Assembly (NCBI GenBank): GCA_964404505.1
Contig: CAYOKH010000004.1
Coordinates: 1 to 54,338, forward strand
Length of the DNA: 54,338 bases
From: DAOMNN01 sp964404505
GTDB taxonomy: Bacteria > Pseudomonadota > Gammaproteobacteria > Burkholderiales > Rhodocyclaceae
Direction: 5' to 3'
Each line of letters starts with the position of its first letter. The first letter of the stretch is position 1. Below are positions 33,582 to 42,038 of the stretch, one piece after another. Both the position numbers and the translations under genes were made by a program. Under the pieces are notes generated by a model, which had not been told where the DNA came from, did no database searches, and saw only the letters and a program-made list of their open reading frames with translations.

Positions 33582-33668
33582 CTGGCCGTACACTGGCACC
33601 TCACCCGGAATGACCATGACCCCCCGATCTCTGCGGCCTGATGGCTGAGGTGCCACCGATGCGCTAAT

Positions 33669-35741
33669 TTAGCCCGATTTCACCAAAGGTACAAGGACTT
33701 GGAAGCTCGTTCCGGTGCCGGCCTGACTGCGACAAAGGATGGACGCCCCCCAGGTATCCAGAATCTCGCGCACGATTGACAGGCCAAGCCCCTGGTGGTC
33801 GTCTCCCTTGCCGCTGGGACGCGGCTGGAAGAGGTCGTTCATGCGCTCGGCCGGCAGGCCCGGACCGTTGTCGATTACACGAATCTCGAGGCTCGGGATG
33901 CCGTTGCTGAGAAGCCGGCCAGCCAGTACCACCGAGAATCTCCGCCCCGGCTGCAGTGCCTCGGCAGCATTGCGAAACAAGTTGAGCAATACCTGCTTCA
34001 ATGCCGATGCCGGCATCGCAACCGATGGCAGTCCCGTTGCCGTACGCAGTTCGAAGTGAATGCCCCGGCTTCCGAACAGGGTCTCGCCGTAGAGGGCCTG
34101 CATCTCGTGCAGCACGTCGGCGACGTTGCACTGGGCGACTTCCCTGAGCGCTGCGAGTGGCTCCGGGGTCCGGCGGATGAGTTGATCGAGGCGGTCGAGT
34201 TCCGAGCTTACGATCCCGAGTTCCTCGTTTATTGCACCTGCGTCGGGATGACGCTGCGAGATGAGAGTCAGGTAGCTCTTGATCACCGTGAGCGGATTGC
34301 TCGCCTCGTGCACCGTTCGTCTGGCCTGCTCGTGATAGCGCTGCTCGATTTCGGCGCGCAGTTCCGCCAGTGCCCTTTCCCTGGTCTCCACTTCTATCGT
34401 GGCGCTGGCCGCGGCTGCGGTGAGGTCGGTCAGGGAAGCCCGTGATTCGGCGTTCCGGGCTGCAGCGCCGGCGGCTTCGATCACGGCGACGGCCTTGGCC
34501 CCTGCGAGTGGCAATGGCAGGCACATGAAGCCACCCTGACCGAGCCAGCGGTTCATGTGCCAGTCATGCACCGAACGACCGGGGCCGTTCGTTTCGGCCT
34601 GGCGCGAGGTGGGGGTGCCGGTGCGCAGCGCAAGCGAGATCATGCTGCCCGGATCGTCCAGGCGGTGTCCGAGTTCGGCGAACCACTCGCGAAGCCCGGG
34701 CCGACGTTCGAGAGCAAGCGTCCGTATCCGGCCGTAGTCGTCCGACACCAGCACCAGCGGTGCAGGTGTGCCACAAAGCAGTAAGCAGCCGGCAGCCAGT
34801 CGCGACCCGATCGCGTCCGTGTCTGCGCCGGCGAATGCGTTGCGCATCAGGCTTACGTAGATCGTGCGGCGAAACGCGTCGCCCCCTGTATCCGGGGGGT
34901 ACGGTATTGCCGCCGGCACGGCGTCCGTGGCGGTTTTCGTCGACACGGACGACTGGTCGAATGTTTCGCGCGCATGGGTCGCGTGGCCGGCGTGATCCAT
35001 TGCCGCGTTGCGCAGACTGAACAGGGAATCCGCGGACAGGCGAAGCAGCCGGGTCATCGCTTCGGCATGCACCTCCCAATCGTCGCGGGCAAGTGCTCTT
35101 GCGGACCAAAGTACGCGTGCGAGGGGGTGCGCCGCGAGCAACTGCTCCTCCAGCGCGTCCTGAAGCAGCAGAGCGTCGAGGGCCGGGAGCGGAAGTCCGC
35201 AAAGCGACCCAAGCTGCGCGGCGAGCCGGTGGTGGGCGGCTGTGCCGGAATCCTGCTCGGGTGCCGGAAAATCGTCATGCCGGTCTGGCGCGAGGGCGGA
35301 CGTGGTGCAGAGGCGCCCGATATCGTGGAACAGGCCGGTCACGTAGGCCTCGCCAGGGAAGGGATAGCCGGTCTCGAAGGCCAGCTGCAGGGCACAGTGC
35401 GCAACCTGCGCCGATTCGACGGCGGCTCTGCGTGCGGCCGGGCCGGCCGCTCGGTGTTCCCAGGTGAGCTGGAGCAGCCAGGCCCGAAGGAGGTCGCTCC
35501 CGATCACCTTCAGCCTGTCCGCGATCTGGCTGTCGAACTGCGCACCCAGTCTTGCGTCGGTCAATGGGCTCGCAGCAAGGATCGGATGAAGCAGACCGGG
35601 GTCGCGCGCGACCAGGGCAGCGGCCTTGTCCCAGGCCGGGGTGTGCGATCCGAGCTTGTGCAACAATGCCTCGCAATGCTCTGGGAGCACCGCGAAACGG
35701 AGCGGCAGTACGAGATTGTTGACCGCGGGCACCATCACCAC
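33669..35741 (-). CDS. HDOD-domain histidine kinase
   Basis: The 690-aa protein has no membrane segment. It starts with an HDOD domain (about residues 20-230; LLHKLGSHTPAWDKAAALVA; YVTGLFHDIGRLCTTSAL keeps an HD pair), then a GAF-like region (about 290-430), a HisKA domain (RRTVHEASNPLTVIKSYL, His in VHEASN) and a HATPase domain (LLNLFRNAAEALQPG; VIDNGPGLP; HQGLGLSIVREIL). HDOD kinases occur in several proteobacteria in c-di-GMP or stress circuits. It ends about 90 bp before the receiver-GGDEF-EAL gene on the same strand, so it probably phosphorylates that protein. Confidence 0.88.
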   Translation of the reverse strand: MVMVPAVNNLVLPLRFAVLPEHCEALLHKLGSHTPAWDKAAALVARDPGLLHPILAASPLTDARLGAQFDSQIADRLKVIGSDLLRAWLLQLTWEHRAAGPAARRAAVESAQVAHCALQLAFETGYPFPGEAYVTGLFHDIGRLCTTSALAPDRHDDFPAPEQDSGTAAHHRLAAQLGSLCGLPLPALDALLLQDALEEQLLAAHPLARVLWSARALARDDWEVHAEAMTRLLRLSADSLFSLRNAAMDHAGHATHARETFDQSSVSTKTATDAVPAAIPYPPDTGGDAFRRTIYVSLMRNAFAGADTDAIGSRLAAGCLLLCGTPAPLVLVSDDYGRIRTLALERRPGLREWFAELGHRLDDPGSMISLALRTGTPTSRQAETNGPGRSVHDWHMNRWLGQGGFMCLPLPLAGAKAVAVIEAAGAAARNAESRASLTDLTAAAASATIEVETRERALAELRAEIEQRYHEQARRTVHEASNPLTVIKSYLTLISQRHPDAGAINEELGIVSSELDRLDQLIRRTPEPLAALREVAQCNVADVLHEMQALYGETLFGSRGIHFELRTATGLPSVAMPASALKQVLLNLFRNAAEALQPGRRFSVVLAGRLLSNGIPSLEIRVIDNGPGLPAERMNDLFQPRPSGKGDDHQGLGLSIVREILDTWGASILCRSQAGTGTSFQVLVPLVKSG

Positions 35742-36048
35742 TGTTCACGTCCACGTCAATACGAGAAGCGATTCTATGTGCTGGTGCCAATGGGCAGCGT
35801 GATCGAATGCGCGAACCGATTGCCGTTTCGCCGGAAGAAAATAGCCGGCGTGAATAATGCACGCGTCGGACCGCGTGGCGCGACGTCAGTGGCCAGGCGG
35901 GAAGAACCCGGCGGCACCACGATCCTAGCGAAACGCGACTGTGCAAATTCGCATGCCGGATTCAAATGGGAATGGAAACGTGTGTTCAGGACCTGAAGCT
36001 GTCCGCGAGACCCGGCGCGCCGAGCCGATCGTAGTCCGGCTCACGGCT
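35742..36048. other. Intergenic region without a recognised gene
   Basis: 307 bp between two minus-strand genes. It is locally richer in A and T around 35770-35960 than the surrounding coding DNA and presumably holds the promoter of the HDOD-kinase gene (for example TTGACG read on the minus strand near 35755). No convincing small frame, hairpin or repeat was found. Confidence 0.5.
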
Positions 36049-37074
36049 TCATCGCGCCGCGTCGGGAGCATAGGTGAAAGCGTCGGAGAAGAACGAGGTC
36101 TCGGGCAGACCGCAGCCCAGGGTGAACTCGTGCCGTGCGGAATCGATCATCGCGGGGGCGCCGCAGGCGTACACCTCGTGGGCGGTGAGGTCGGGAAAGT
36201 CCTCCATCACCGCTCGATGCACGAGTCCGGTGCGTCCGGTCCACGCATCCGCCGCGGTCGCCTCCGACAGGACCGGAACGTAGCGGAAGTCGGGCAGCGA
36301 ATCTTCCCACGAACGTGCAAGCTCATCCATGTAGAGACCCTCACGATTTCGGGCGCCCCAGTAAAGTAGCATCGTCCGCCCCGATCCGGTGGCGATGGCC
36401 TGCTCGACCATGCTCTTGACGGGCGCGAAGCCGGTCCCGCCCGCGAGCAGCACCACCGGCCGATCCGTTTCATCCCGCAGATAGAAAGAGCCGAGGGGGC
36501 CTTCGAACCTGAGAATGTCCCGCACCTTCATTGTCTCGAATACGTGCCGGGTGAACCTTCCGCCTTCGATCCGGCGCACGTGCAGTTCCAGAAGACCGGC
36601 GCCGTCGGGGGCATTCGCGATCGAAAAGCTCCGTCTGCGCTTGTCGGGGAGAAGAAAGTCGATGTACTGACCGGCGCGGAACGGGAACGTCTCGTTGGCC
36701 GCCAGCCGGACCGTGACGATCATTACGTCGGATGCCGCCAGTCGAAGCTCCTGGACGCGGCACGGCAGCTTTCTTACCGGGATGTCGCCGACCCTGCCGA
36801 CATTGTGCACCTCGATGACCAGGTCTGAAAGCGGTCGGGCCTGGCACAGCAGCGCCTGACCGGCGGCGCGTTCATCGTCGGTAAGTGCCGTTGCGGAGAA
36901 AGTGCCCTGATCGATCCGGCCACTGATCAGGCGGGCCTTGCACGCGCCACAGGCACCGTCGCGGCAACCGTAGGGCAGCAGCAGGCCTGCCGCGAGGGCG
37001 GCCTCGAGAACGGTCTGTTCCGAGTCTGCGGTGAAGGTCTCCCCGCCGGGTTCGGTAGAAATCTGGAACTGCAT
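36049..37074 (-). CDS. 2Fe-2S/FAD/NAD(P)H reductase (CDP-6-deoxy-glucoseen-reductase-like)
   Basis: The 341-aa protein has an N-terminal plant-type ferredoxin domain (PYGCRDGACGACKARLISG plus a later Cys in LLCQARP), an FAD domain (FPFRAGQYIDFLLPD; RRRSFSIANAP) and an NAD(P)H domain (VLLAGGTGFAPVKSMVEQAI; HEVYACGAPAMIDSARHEF). It passes electrons from NAD(P)H to an unknown acceptor, like phenol hydroxylase or AscD reductases. Stand-alone genes of this type are annotated as CDP-6-deoxy-delta-3,4-glucoseen reductase in betaproteobacteria, but no dideoxysugar genes are near, so that name is doubtful. It is divergent from the SDR gene across 21 bp. Confidence 0.9.
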   Translation of the reverse strand: MQFQISTEPGGETFTADSEQTVLEAALAAGLLLPYGCRDGACGACKARLISGRIDQGTFSATALTDDERAAGQALLCQARPLSDLVIEVHNVGRVGDIPVRKLPCRVQELRLAASDVMIVTVRLAANETFPFRAGQYIDFLLPDKRRRSFSIANAPDGAGLLELHVRRIEGGRFTRHVFETMKVRDILRFEGPLGSFYLRDETDRPVVLLAGGTGFAPVKSMVEQAIATGSGRTMLLYWGARNREGLYMDELARSWEDSLPDFRYVPVLSEATAADAWTGRTGLVHRAVMEDFPDLTAHEVYACGAPAMIDSARHEFTLGCGLPETSFFSDAFTYAPDAAR

Positions 37075-37083
37075 TGGCCGTGA

Positions 37084-37089
37084 GATAAT
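37084..37089 (+). promoter_or_regulatory. Extended -10 element of the SDR gene, probable leaderless start
   Basis: TGAGATAAT (37081-37089) is an extended -10 (TGn-GATAAT). It ends 7 nt before the ATG at 37096, so the transcript should begin at the start codon. There is no Shine-Dalgarno. Confidence 0.55.
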
Positions 37090-37095
37090 TAGGCG

Positions 37096-37983
37096 ATGAA
37101 AAGAGTCCTGATCGTTGGCAGCGGCGATGTTGCGCGCCGCGCGATCCCCTGGCTTGCGAGGCGATTCGAGGTGTTCGCGCTCACCCGCAGCAGCAATGCG
37201 CGCGAATCATTGCGCGCGCTTGGCGCCCGTCCGCTGCTCGCCGATCTCGACGATCGGAACAGCCTCCGCCGTCTGGCCGGCATTGCGGACCTCGTGCTGC
37301 ACTTTGCACCGCCTCCGCGAAAAGGCGGCCGCGATACCCGGACACTGCGTCTGCTGGCATGCCTTGCAAGCCGCGAAAGTCTACCACAGCGGATCGTTTA
37401 CATAAGCACGACGGGGGTTTACGGCGACTGTGCCGGCGAGCTGGTGAGCGAAACGCGGCCGTGTCGGCCGCACACCGACAGGGCCTTGCGCAGGGTCGAC
37501 GCCGAGCGCCGCCTGCGCCGTTTCGGCGCGCGCAACCGCGTCCGCGTCAGCGTTCTCAGGGCGCCCGGCATCTACGCTGCCGACAGGCTGCCGACAGAGC
37601 GGCTGCGGCGGGCAGATCCGATCCTCGTCGCCGACCAGGATGTATACACCAATCACATCCATGCCGAGGATCTCGCACGACTGGCTTGCCTTGCCCTGTT
37701 TCGCGGCATGCCGGGCCGCATCTACAACGCGGTCGATGATAGCGGCATGAAAATGGGAGACTACTTCGACTTTGCCGCGGACGCTATCGGCATGCCGCGT
37801 CCGCCGCGGATGGAGCGTGCCGAACTGAGCGAGAGGATCTCGCCGATGGCGTTGTCCTTCATGTCCGAATCGCGCCGGATTTCCAATCGTCGGCTGCGGC
37901 GGGAATTGCGCGTCGATCTCTTGTATCCCACCGTGCGTGACGGATTCGCCGCCGCACTCAACCAACGGGGAGAATCTGCCTGA
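37096..37983 (+). CDS. NAD-dependent epimerase/SDR-like protein
   Basis: The 295-aa protein has a Rossmann nucleotide-binding start (VLIVGSGDVARRAIPWL; GSGDVA in place of the usual GxxGxxG), IVYISTTGVYGDCAGEL with the conserved Thr/Tyr region, and HIHAEDLARLACLALFRG, RIYNAVDDSGMKMGDYFDFA in the C-terminal half. It is an atypical extended SDR whose substrate is unknown. Its stop overlaps the hemJ start by 1 bp. Confidence 0.87.
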   Translation: MKRVLIVGSGDVARRAIPWLARRFEVFALTRSSNARESLRALGARPLLADLDDRNSLRRLAGIADLVLHFAPPPRKGGRDTRTLRLLACLASRESLPQRIVYISTTGVYGDCAGELVSETRPCRPHTDRALRRVDAERRLRRFGARNRVRVSVLRAPGIYAADRLPTERLRRADPILVADQDVYTNHIHAEDLARLACLALFRGMPGRIYNAVDDSGMKMGDYFDFAADAIGMPRPPRMERAELSERISPMALSFMSESRRISNRRLRRELRVDLLYPTVRDGFAAALNQRGESA

Positions 37984-38393
37984 TGCTGACGATCAAGGCC
38001 CTGCACATCGTGTTCGTCGTGAGCTGGTTTGCCGGCCTGTTCTATCTGCCGCGCATCTTCGTCAACCATGCGATGGTGGAAGACGCGGCGACGCGCGAAC
38101 GGCTTGCGCTGATGGAGTTCAAGCTGTACAGGTTCATGACTCCGATCGGAATCATTGCGGTGAGTCTTGGCCTGTGGCTCGGCTTCGGCTACGGATTCGG
38201 GGGCGACTGGCTGCACGTCAAGACCGCGCTCGTGATGTTCCTGATCGCCTACCATCTCTATTGCGGCAAGCTGATGCGCGACCTTGCCGCGGGTCGCAAC
38301 ACGCGCAGCCACGTCTGGTTCAGGGTGTTCAACGAAGTCCCCGTGGTGGTGCTGGTGGTGGTGGTCTTTCTCACCATCTACAAGCCCTTCTGA
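37983..38393 (+). CDS. hemJ: Protoporphyrinogen oxidase HemJ (UPF0093/CopD-like)
   Basis: The 136-aa membrane protein has four helices and the HemJ pattern: IKALHIVFVVSWFAGLFYLP with the conserved His, RIFVNH, then LHVKTALVMFLIAYHLYCGK with a Lys and His, and FNEVPVVVLVVVVFLTIYKP. HemJ oxidises protoporphyrinogen IX in haem synthesis and binds haem b itself. Annotation pipelines often call these proteins CopD. It is co-transcribed with the SDR gene (1-bp overlap) and the methyltransferase gene 10 bp downstream. Confidence 0.85.
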   Translation: MLTIKALHIVFVVSWFAGLFYLPRIFVNHAMVEDAATRERLALMEFKLYRFMTPIGIIAVSLGLWLGFGYGFGGDWLHVKTALVMFLIAYHLYCGKLMRDLAAGRNTRSHVWFRVFNEVPVVVLVVVVFLTIYKPF

Positions 38394-38403
38394 GCGGGCC
38401 ATC

Positions 38404-39555
38404 ATGACCGAAAGCTTTTTCTCGCCATGTCCGCGCGGACTCGAGGCGGTGCTTGGAGACGAACTCGGCGCGCTGGGTGCCCGGGACATCGCTCCGACCC
38501 ATGGTGGCGTGGGGTTTGGCGGCGACTGGTTGACCGCGTATCGGGTGAACCTCGAGAGCCGGATCGCCACCCGGGTTCTGTGGCGTGTCTGCCAGGGCCG
38601 TTATCGGGATGAGGAGGATGTGTACCGTCTTGCATATGGCGCGACGTGGGCGAAGTGGTTCACCCCGGACGACACGATCCGGGTCTATGTCACGGCCCGC
38701 CACTCGCCGCTCAAGAGCCTGGAGTTCGCGACACTGAGGATCAAGGATGCCGTGTGCGACCACTTTCGGACCGTGTGCGCGCGTCGTCCGAGCGTCGATA
38801 CCGTCGATCCGCATGTACGCGTTCACGCTTTTCTCACGCGCGATACTCTCGCCCTGTACCTGGACACCTCCGGAGAGCCACTATACAAACGCGGGTTCAA
38901 GCACGCCGCGGTCGAAGCACCGCTCAAGGAGAATCTCGCGGCGGGGATCCTGCGCCTCACCGGCTGGAGCGCGCAAGAGCATCTGGTTGACCCGATGTGC
39001 GGCAGCGGCACCTTCCTCATCGAAGCAGCCCAGATTGCGCTCGATGTCGCGCCGGGGCTCGGTCGACGCTTCGGTTTCGAGCGCTTTCGCCACTTCGATC
39101 GCCCGGGCTGGGCCGGCCTGCGCGAGGCGGCCGAGGCGCGGCGTCGACCGTCATGCAGACTCCACATCTCGGGCTCCGATATCGTCGGCGACCAGGTGCG
39201 CCGAGCGCGCGTGAACACCGAGGCGGCCGGACTGGGCGGTTGCGTCGAACTGGCACGTGCCGATTTCGTCGAGCTGGCGCCGCCCGCGTCGGCGGGCGTG
39301 CTCGTGACGAATCCGCCCTACGGTGTGAGGATCGGCGAAACCGAGGCGCTGGAGCAAGCCTATCCGCGCTGGGGCGACGCGCTGAAGCAGCGCTGGTCGG
39401 GGTGGCGCTGCTTCTTCCTGACCGCCGACCCCGTTCTCCCGAAGGCGATCGGATTGAAGGCGAGTCGGCGCACGCCATTGTTCAACGGCGCGCTCGAATG
39501 CCGTCTGTTCGAATACAGGATGTTTGCGGGCAGCGTGCGCGAACGCAAGTTGTAG
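38404..39555 (+). CDS. THUMP-domain class I SAM-dependent RNA methyltransferase (RlmL N-terminal type)
   Basis: The 383-aa protein starts with a ferredoxin-like/THUMP region (FFSPCPRGLEAVLGDELGAL; TRVLWRVCQGRYRDEEDVYR) and continues with a Rossmann methyltransferase (LVDPMCGSGTFLIEAAQIAL; VTNPPYGVRIGE, the NPPY motif of N-methylation of bases). It corresponds to the N-terminal half of E. coli RlmL, which makes m2G2445 in 23S rRNA; the RlmK half is absent, as is usual outside enterobacteria. The start at 38404 was set by family homology; the longer frame from 38284 overlaps hemJ. Confidence 0.92.
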   Translation: MTESFFSPCPRGLEAVLGDELGALGARDIAPTHGGVGFGGDWLTAYRVNLESRIATRVLWRVCQGRYRDEEDVYRLAYGATWAKWFTPDDTIRVYVTARHSPLKSLEFATLRIKDAVCDHFRTVCARRPSVDTVDPHVRVHAFLTRDTLALYLDTSGEPLYKRGFKHAAVEAPLKENLAAGILRLTGWSAQEHLVDPMCGSGTFLIEAAQIALDVAPGLGRRFGFERFRHFDRPGWAGLREAAEARRRPSCRLHISGSDIVGDQVRRARVNTEAAGLGGCVELARADFVELAPPASAGVLVTNPPYGVRIGETEALEQAYPRWGDALKQRWSGWRCFFLTADPVLPKAIGLKASRRTPLFNGALECRLFEYRMFAGSVRERKL

Positions 39556-39584
39556 ACGGCGATCCGTACGGCCGCCGCAGCGGG

Positions 39585-40718
39585 TCAGACGATATCGAGG
39601 TTCTGCGTTCCGGCGGCGAAATCCTTGTCGCCATGCTTGCTGTGCAGCTTGATCTGCAGACGCAGGTCATTGATGGAATCCGCGTTGCGCAGTGCGTCCT
39701 CGTAGGTGATGTGTTCGTCCTCATAGAGCTGGAACAGACTCTGATCGAAGGTCTGCATGCCAAGTTCGCGGGAGCGCTTCATCACCTCCTTGATACCGGG
39801 TACTTCGCCCTTGAAGATCAGGTCGGCGATCAGCGGCGAGTTGAGGAGTATCTCGACGGCGGGCACCCGGCCCTTGCGGTCCCGCATGGGCATGAGCCGC
39901 TGGGAGATCATGGCGCGGATGTTGAGCGAAAGATCCATCAACAGTTGCTGGCGCCGTTCTTCCGGGAAGAAGTTGATGATGCGGTCGAGCGCCTGGTTGG
40001 TGCTGTTCGCATGGAGCGTGGCAAGACACAGGTGGCCCGTCTCGGCGAATGCGATGGCATGGTCCATGGTCTCGCGGTCGCGTATCTCACCCATCAGGAT
40101 CACGTCCGGCGCCTGGCGCAAAGTGTTCTTCAGCGCGATGTCCCAGCTGTCGGTGTCTATCCCCAGTTCGCGCTGGGTCACGATGCAATTCTTGTGCTGG
40201 TGTACGTACTCGATCGGGTCCTCGACGGTAATGATGTGCCCATAGGAGTGCTCGTTGCGGAAGTCGACCATCGCTGCAAGCGACGTCGTCTTGCCGGTGC
40301 CGGTGCCGCCGACGAAGATCACCAGGCCGCGCTTGGTCATCGCCACGTCCCTGAGCACGGGCGGGAGTCCGAGTTCGTCGAACGTCGGAATCCTCTGGGC
40401 AATCGTGCGCAGGACAAGACCGACGCGACCCTGCTGGATGTAGGCATTCGCGCGGAATCGGCCGATGCCGGCGGGCGAGATCGCGAAATTGCATTCCTTG
40501 GTGGCTTCGAACTCGGCCGCCTGGCGATCGTTCATGATTGCGCGCGCGAGCTCGGAGGTGTGCTGGGGCGTGAGAAGCTGATTCGACTGCGGAATGATGC
40601 GTCCGTCGATCTTGATTGCGGGTGGAAATCCCGAACTGATGAAGAGGTCCGAGCCATTCTTCTGCACCATCAGTCTGAGCAGATCCTGCATGAACTTGAT
40701 TGCCTGGTCGCGTTCCAT
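39585..40718 (-). CDS. pilU: Type IV pilus retraction ATPase paralogue PilU
   Basis: The 377-aa hexameric ATPase has Walker A GGTGTGKTTSLAAM, Asp box ITVEDPIEYVHQHK, Walker B DVILMGEIRDRETM and His box LCLATLHANSTNQALDRI. N-terminal MERDQAIKFMQDLLRLM and the C-terminal helices match PilU rather than PilT. PilU supports PilT-driven retraction. It follows pilT on the same strand after 173 bp that hold an unusual hairpin. CAAGG lies 1 nt before the ATG. It converges on the methyltransferase gene across 29 bp. Confidence 0.96.
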   Translation of the reverse strand: MERDQAIKFMQDLLRLMVQKNGSDLFISSGFPPAIKIDGRIIPQSNQLLTPQHTSELARAIMNDRQAAEFEATKECNFAISPAGIGRFRANAYIQQGRVGLVLRTIAQRIPTFDELGLPPVLRDVAMTKRGLVIFVGGTGTGKTTSLAAMVDFRNEHSYGHIITVEDPIEYVHQHKNCIVTQRELGIDTDSWDIALKNTLRQAPDVILMGEIRDRETMDHAIAFAETGHLCLATLHANSTNQALDRIINFFPEERRQQLLMDLSLNIRAMISQRLMPMRDRKGRVPAVEILLNSPLIADLIFKGEVPGIKEVMKRSRELGMQTFDQSLFQLYEDEHITYEDALRNADSINDLRLQIKLHSKHGDKDFAAGTQNLDIV

Positions 40719-40764
40719 CCTTGAATCTCCGAGCCGGGCGCAAGCCCGGGGTGTACGTTGATGT

Positions 40765-40826
40765 TCCGGCTAGGCTGCAACTTCGCGGAACGACTCCGTT
40801 CCGGCAAAGTCGTGTCCTAGCCTGGA
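40765..40826. other. Long imperfect inverted repeat between pilT and pilU
   Basis: TCCGGCTAGG (40765-40774) pairs with CCTAGCC-T-GGA (40816-40826, one bulged T). Inside it ACTT pairs with AAGT and GGAACG pairs with CGTTCC around loop ACTC. The result is a four-segment hairpin of about 62 nt with near-symmetric internal loops. There is no T tract, so it is not a standard terminator; it may be an RNA processing or stability element of the pilT-pilU transcript. Confidence 0.6.
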
Positions 40827-40844
40827 CTTCGCGGGCGCCTGATC

Positions 40845-40908
40845 ATCCCGCGAAGTTGTGAATGCGCCTCGACATCGCGGGACCATTACCACTATCCCGC
40901 GAAGTTGT
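40845..40908. repeat. Direct repeat of the pilT 3' end
   Basis: ATCCCGCGAAGTTGT occurs at 40845-40859 and again at 40894-40908, where it encodes the last residues of PilT (DNFAG). The 15-bp identity, 49 bp apart, suggests a small duplication of the gene end. Partial copies of AACTTCGCGG also occur at 40779-40788 and 40826-40834. Confidence 0.7.
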
Positions 40909-41935
40909 CCTTGTTCTGGGCGCGCATGCGGGCCTCGCTGACTGCAACGATGTTGCGTCGGACGAGGTCTGCGAGACACTGGTCGAGTGTCTGCATGCCC
41001 ATGCTTTGCCCGGTCTGGATGGCCGAATACATCTGCGCGACCTTGTTCTCGCGGATCAGGTTACGAATCGCAGGCGAGCCGATCATGATCTCGTGTGCCG
41101 CGATGCGGCCCGAGCCGTCCTTGGTCTTGAGCAGGGTCTGGGCGATCACGGCACGCAGGGACTCGGACAGCATCGCCCGTACCATGTCCTTCTCTTCGGC
41201 GGGAAACACGTCGATGATCCGGTCGATCGTCTTCGCCGCCGAGGAAGTATGCAAGGTACCGAAAACAAGGTGTCCAGTTTCGGCGCCGGTCAACGCGAGG
41301 CGAATGGTTTCGAGGTCGCGCATCTCGCCCACCAGGATAACGTCCGGATCCTCGCGCAGCGCTGAGCGAAGTGCATTGCTGAACGACATCGTGTCGCGGT
41401 GAACCTCGCGCTGGTTGATGAGGCAGCGTTTCGAGGTATGCACGAATTCGATCGGATCCTCGATGGTGAGGATGTGCGCGTACTGGTTTTCATTGATGTA
41501 GTCGACCATCGCCGCAAGCGTGGTCGATTTTCCCGAGCCGGTCGGTCCCGTAACGAGCACGATGCCGCGCGGCTGATCCGAGATCTCCTTGAATATCTTG
41601 GGCGCATTCAGTTCCTCGAGGGTCAGGACCTTGGATGGAATCGTGCGGAATACGGCCGAAGCGCCCCGGTTCTGATTGAATGCGTTGACCCGGAAACGAG
41701 CCAGGTTCGGGATCTCGAAGGAGAAGTCGCACTCGAACACTTCCTCGTACTGCTTGCGCTGAGAGTCGTTCATGATGTCGTACACCATTCCGTGTACGTC
41801 CTTGTGCTCCATCGGCGGCAGGTTGATCCGGCGCACGTCCCCATTCACCCGGATCATCGGTGGGAGACCCGACGAGAGATGAAGATCGGAGGCCTTGTTC
41901 TTGACCGAGAAGGCGAGCAGTTCAGTGATATCCAT
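40892..41935 (-). CDS. pilT: Type IV pilus retraction ATPase PilT
   Basis: The 347-aa protein shows MDITELLAFSVKNKASDLHL at the N-terminus, Walker A GPTGSGKSTTLAAM, Asp box LTIEDPIEFVHTSK, Walker B DVILVGEMRDLETI, His box LVFGTLHTSSAAKTIDRI and the C-terminal AIRNLIRENKVAQMYS motif needed for retraction. It powers depolymerisation of type IV pili for twitching and DNA uptake. AGGA precedes the start. It is divergent from yggS, the same order as in Pseudomonas and many betaproteobacteria. Confidence 0.98.
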   Translation of the reverse strand: MDITELLAFSVKNKASDLHLSSGLPPMIRVNGDVRRINLPPMEHKDVHGMVYDIMNDSQRKQYEEVFECDFSFEIPNLARFRVNAFNQNRGASAVFRTIPSKVLTLEELNAPKIFKEISDQPRGIVLVTGPTGSGKSTTLAAMVDYINENQYAHILTIEDPIEFVHTSKRCLINQREVHRDTMSFSNALRSALREDPDVILVGEMRDLETIRLALTGAETGHLVFGTLHTSSAAKTIDRIIDVFPAEEKDMVRAMLSESLRAVIAQTLLKTKDGSGRIAAHEIMIGSPAIRNLIRENKVAQMYSAIQTGQSMGMQTLDQCLADLVRRNIVAVSEARMRAQNKDNFAG

Positions 41936-41994
41936 GAGGTCCTGGTGGCGGCATCGGTAAGGATTGTGCGTTGGGAATGCGCCTAGATTGGCGA

Positions 41995-42003
41995 TGCTAT
42001 ACT
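41995..42003 (+). promoter_or_regulatory. Extended -10 promoter of the yggS-proC-yggT-yggU operon
   Basis: TGCTATACT is a near-perfect extended -10 (TGn-TATAcT); no good -35 is seen at 17 bp. Transcription would start near 42010, about 29 nt before the yggS ATG. Confidence 0.6.
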
Positions 42004-42038
42004 GCTTCCGCGTTCTTTCGGCTCCCGGCTTACGTTAT

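Noticed and set aside
38997..40724. 575-codon plus-strand open frame across the methyltransferase end and opposite pilU
   Set aside because: It overlaps two certain genes and has no domain features.
39585..41935. pilU as a recent duplicate of pilT
   Set aside because: The two ATPases differ throughout and match distinct PilU and PilT families; only the 15-bp 3'-end repeat is recent.
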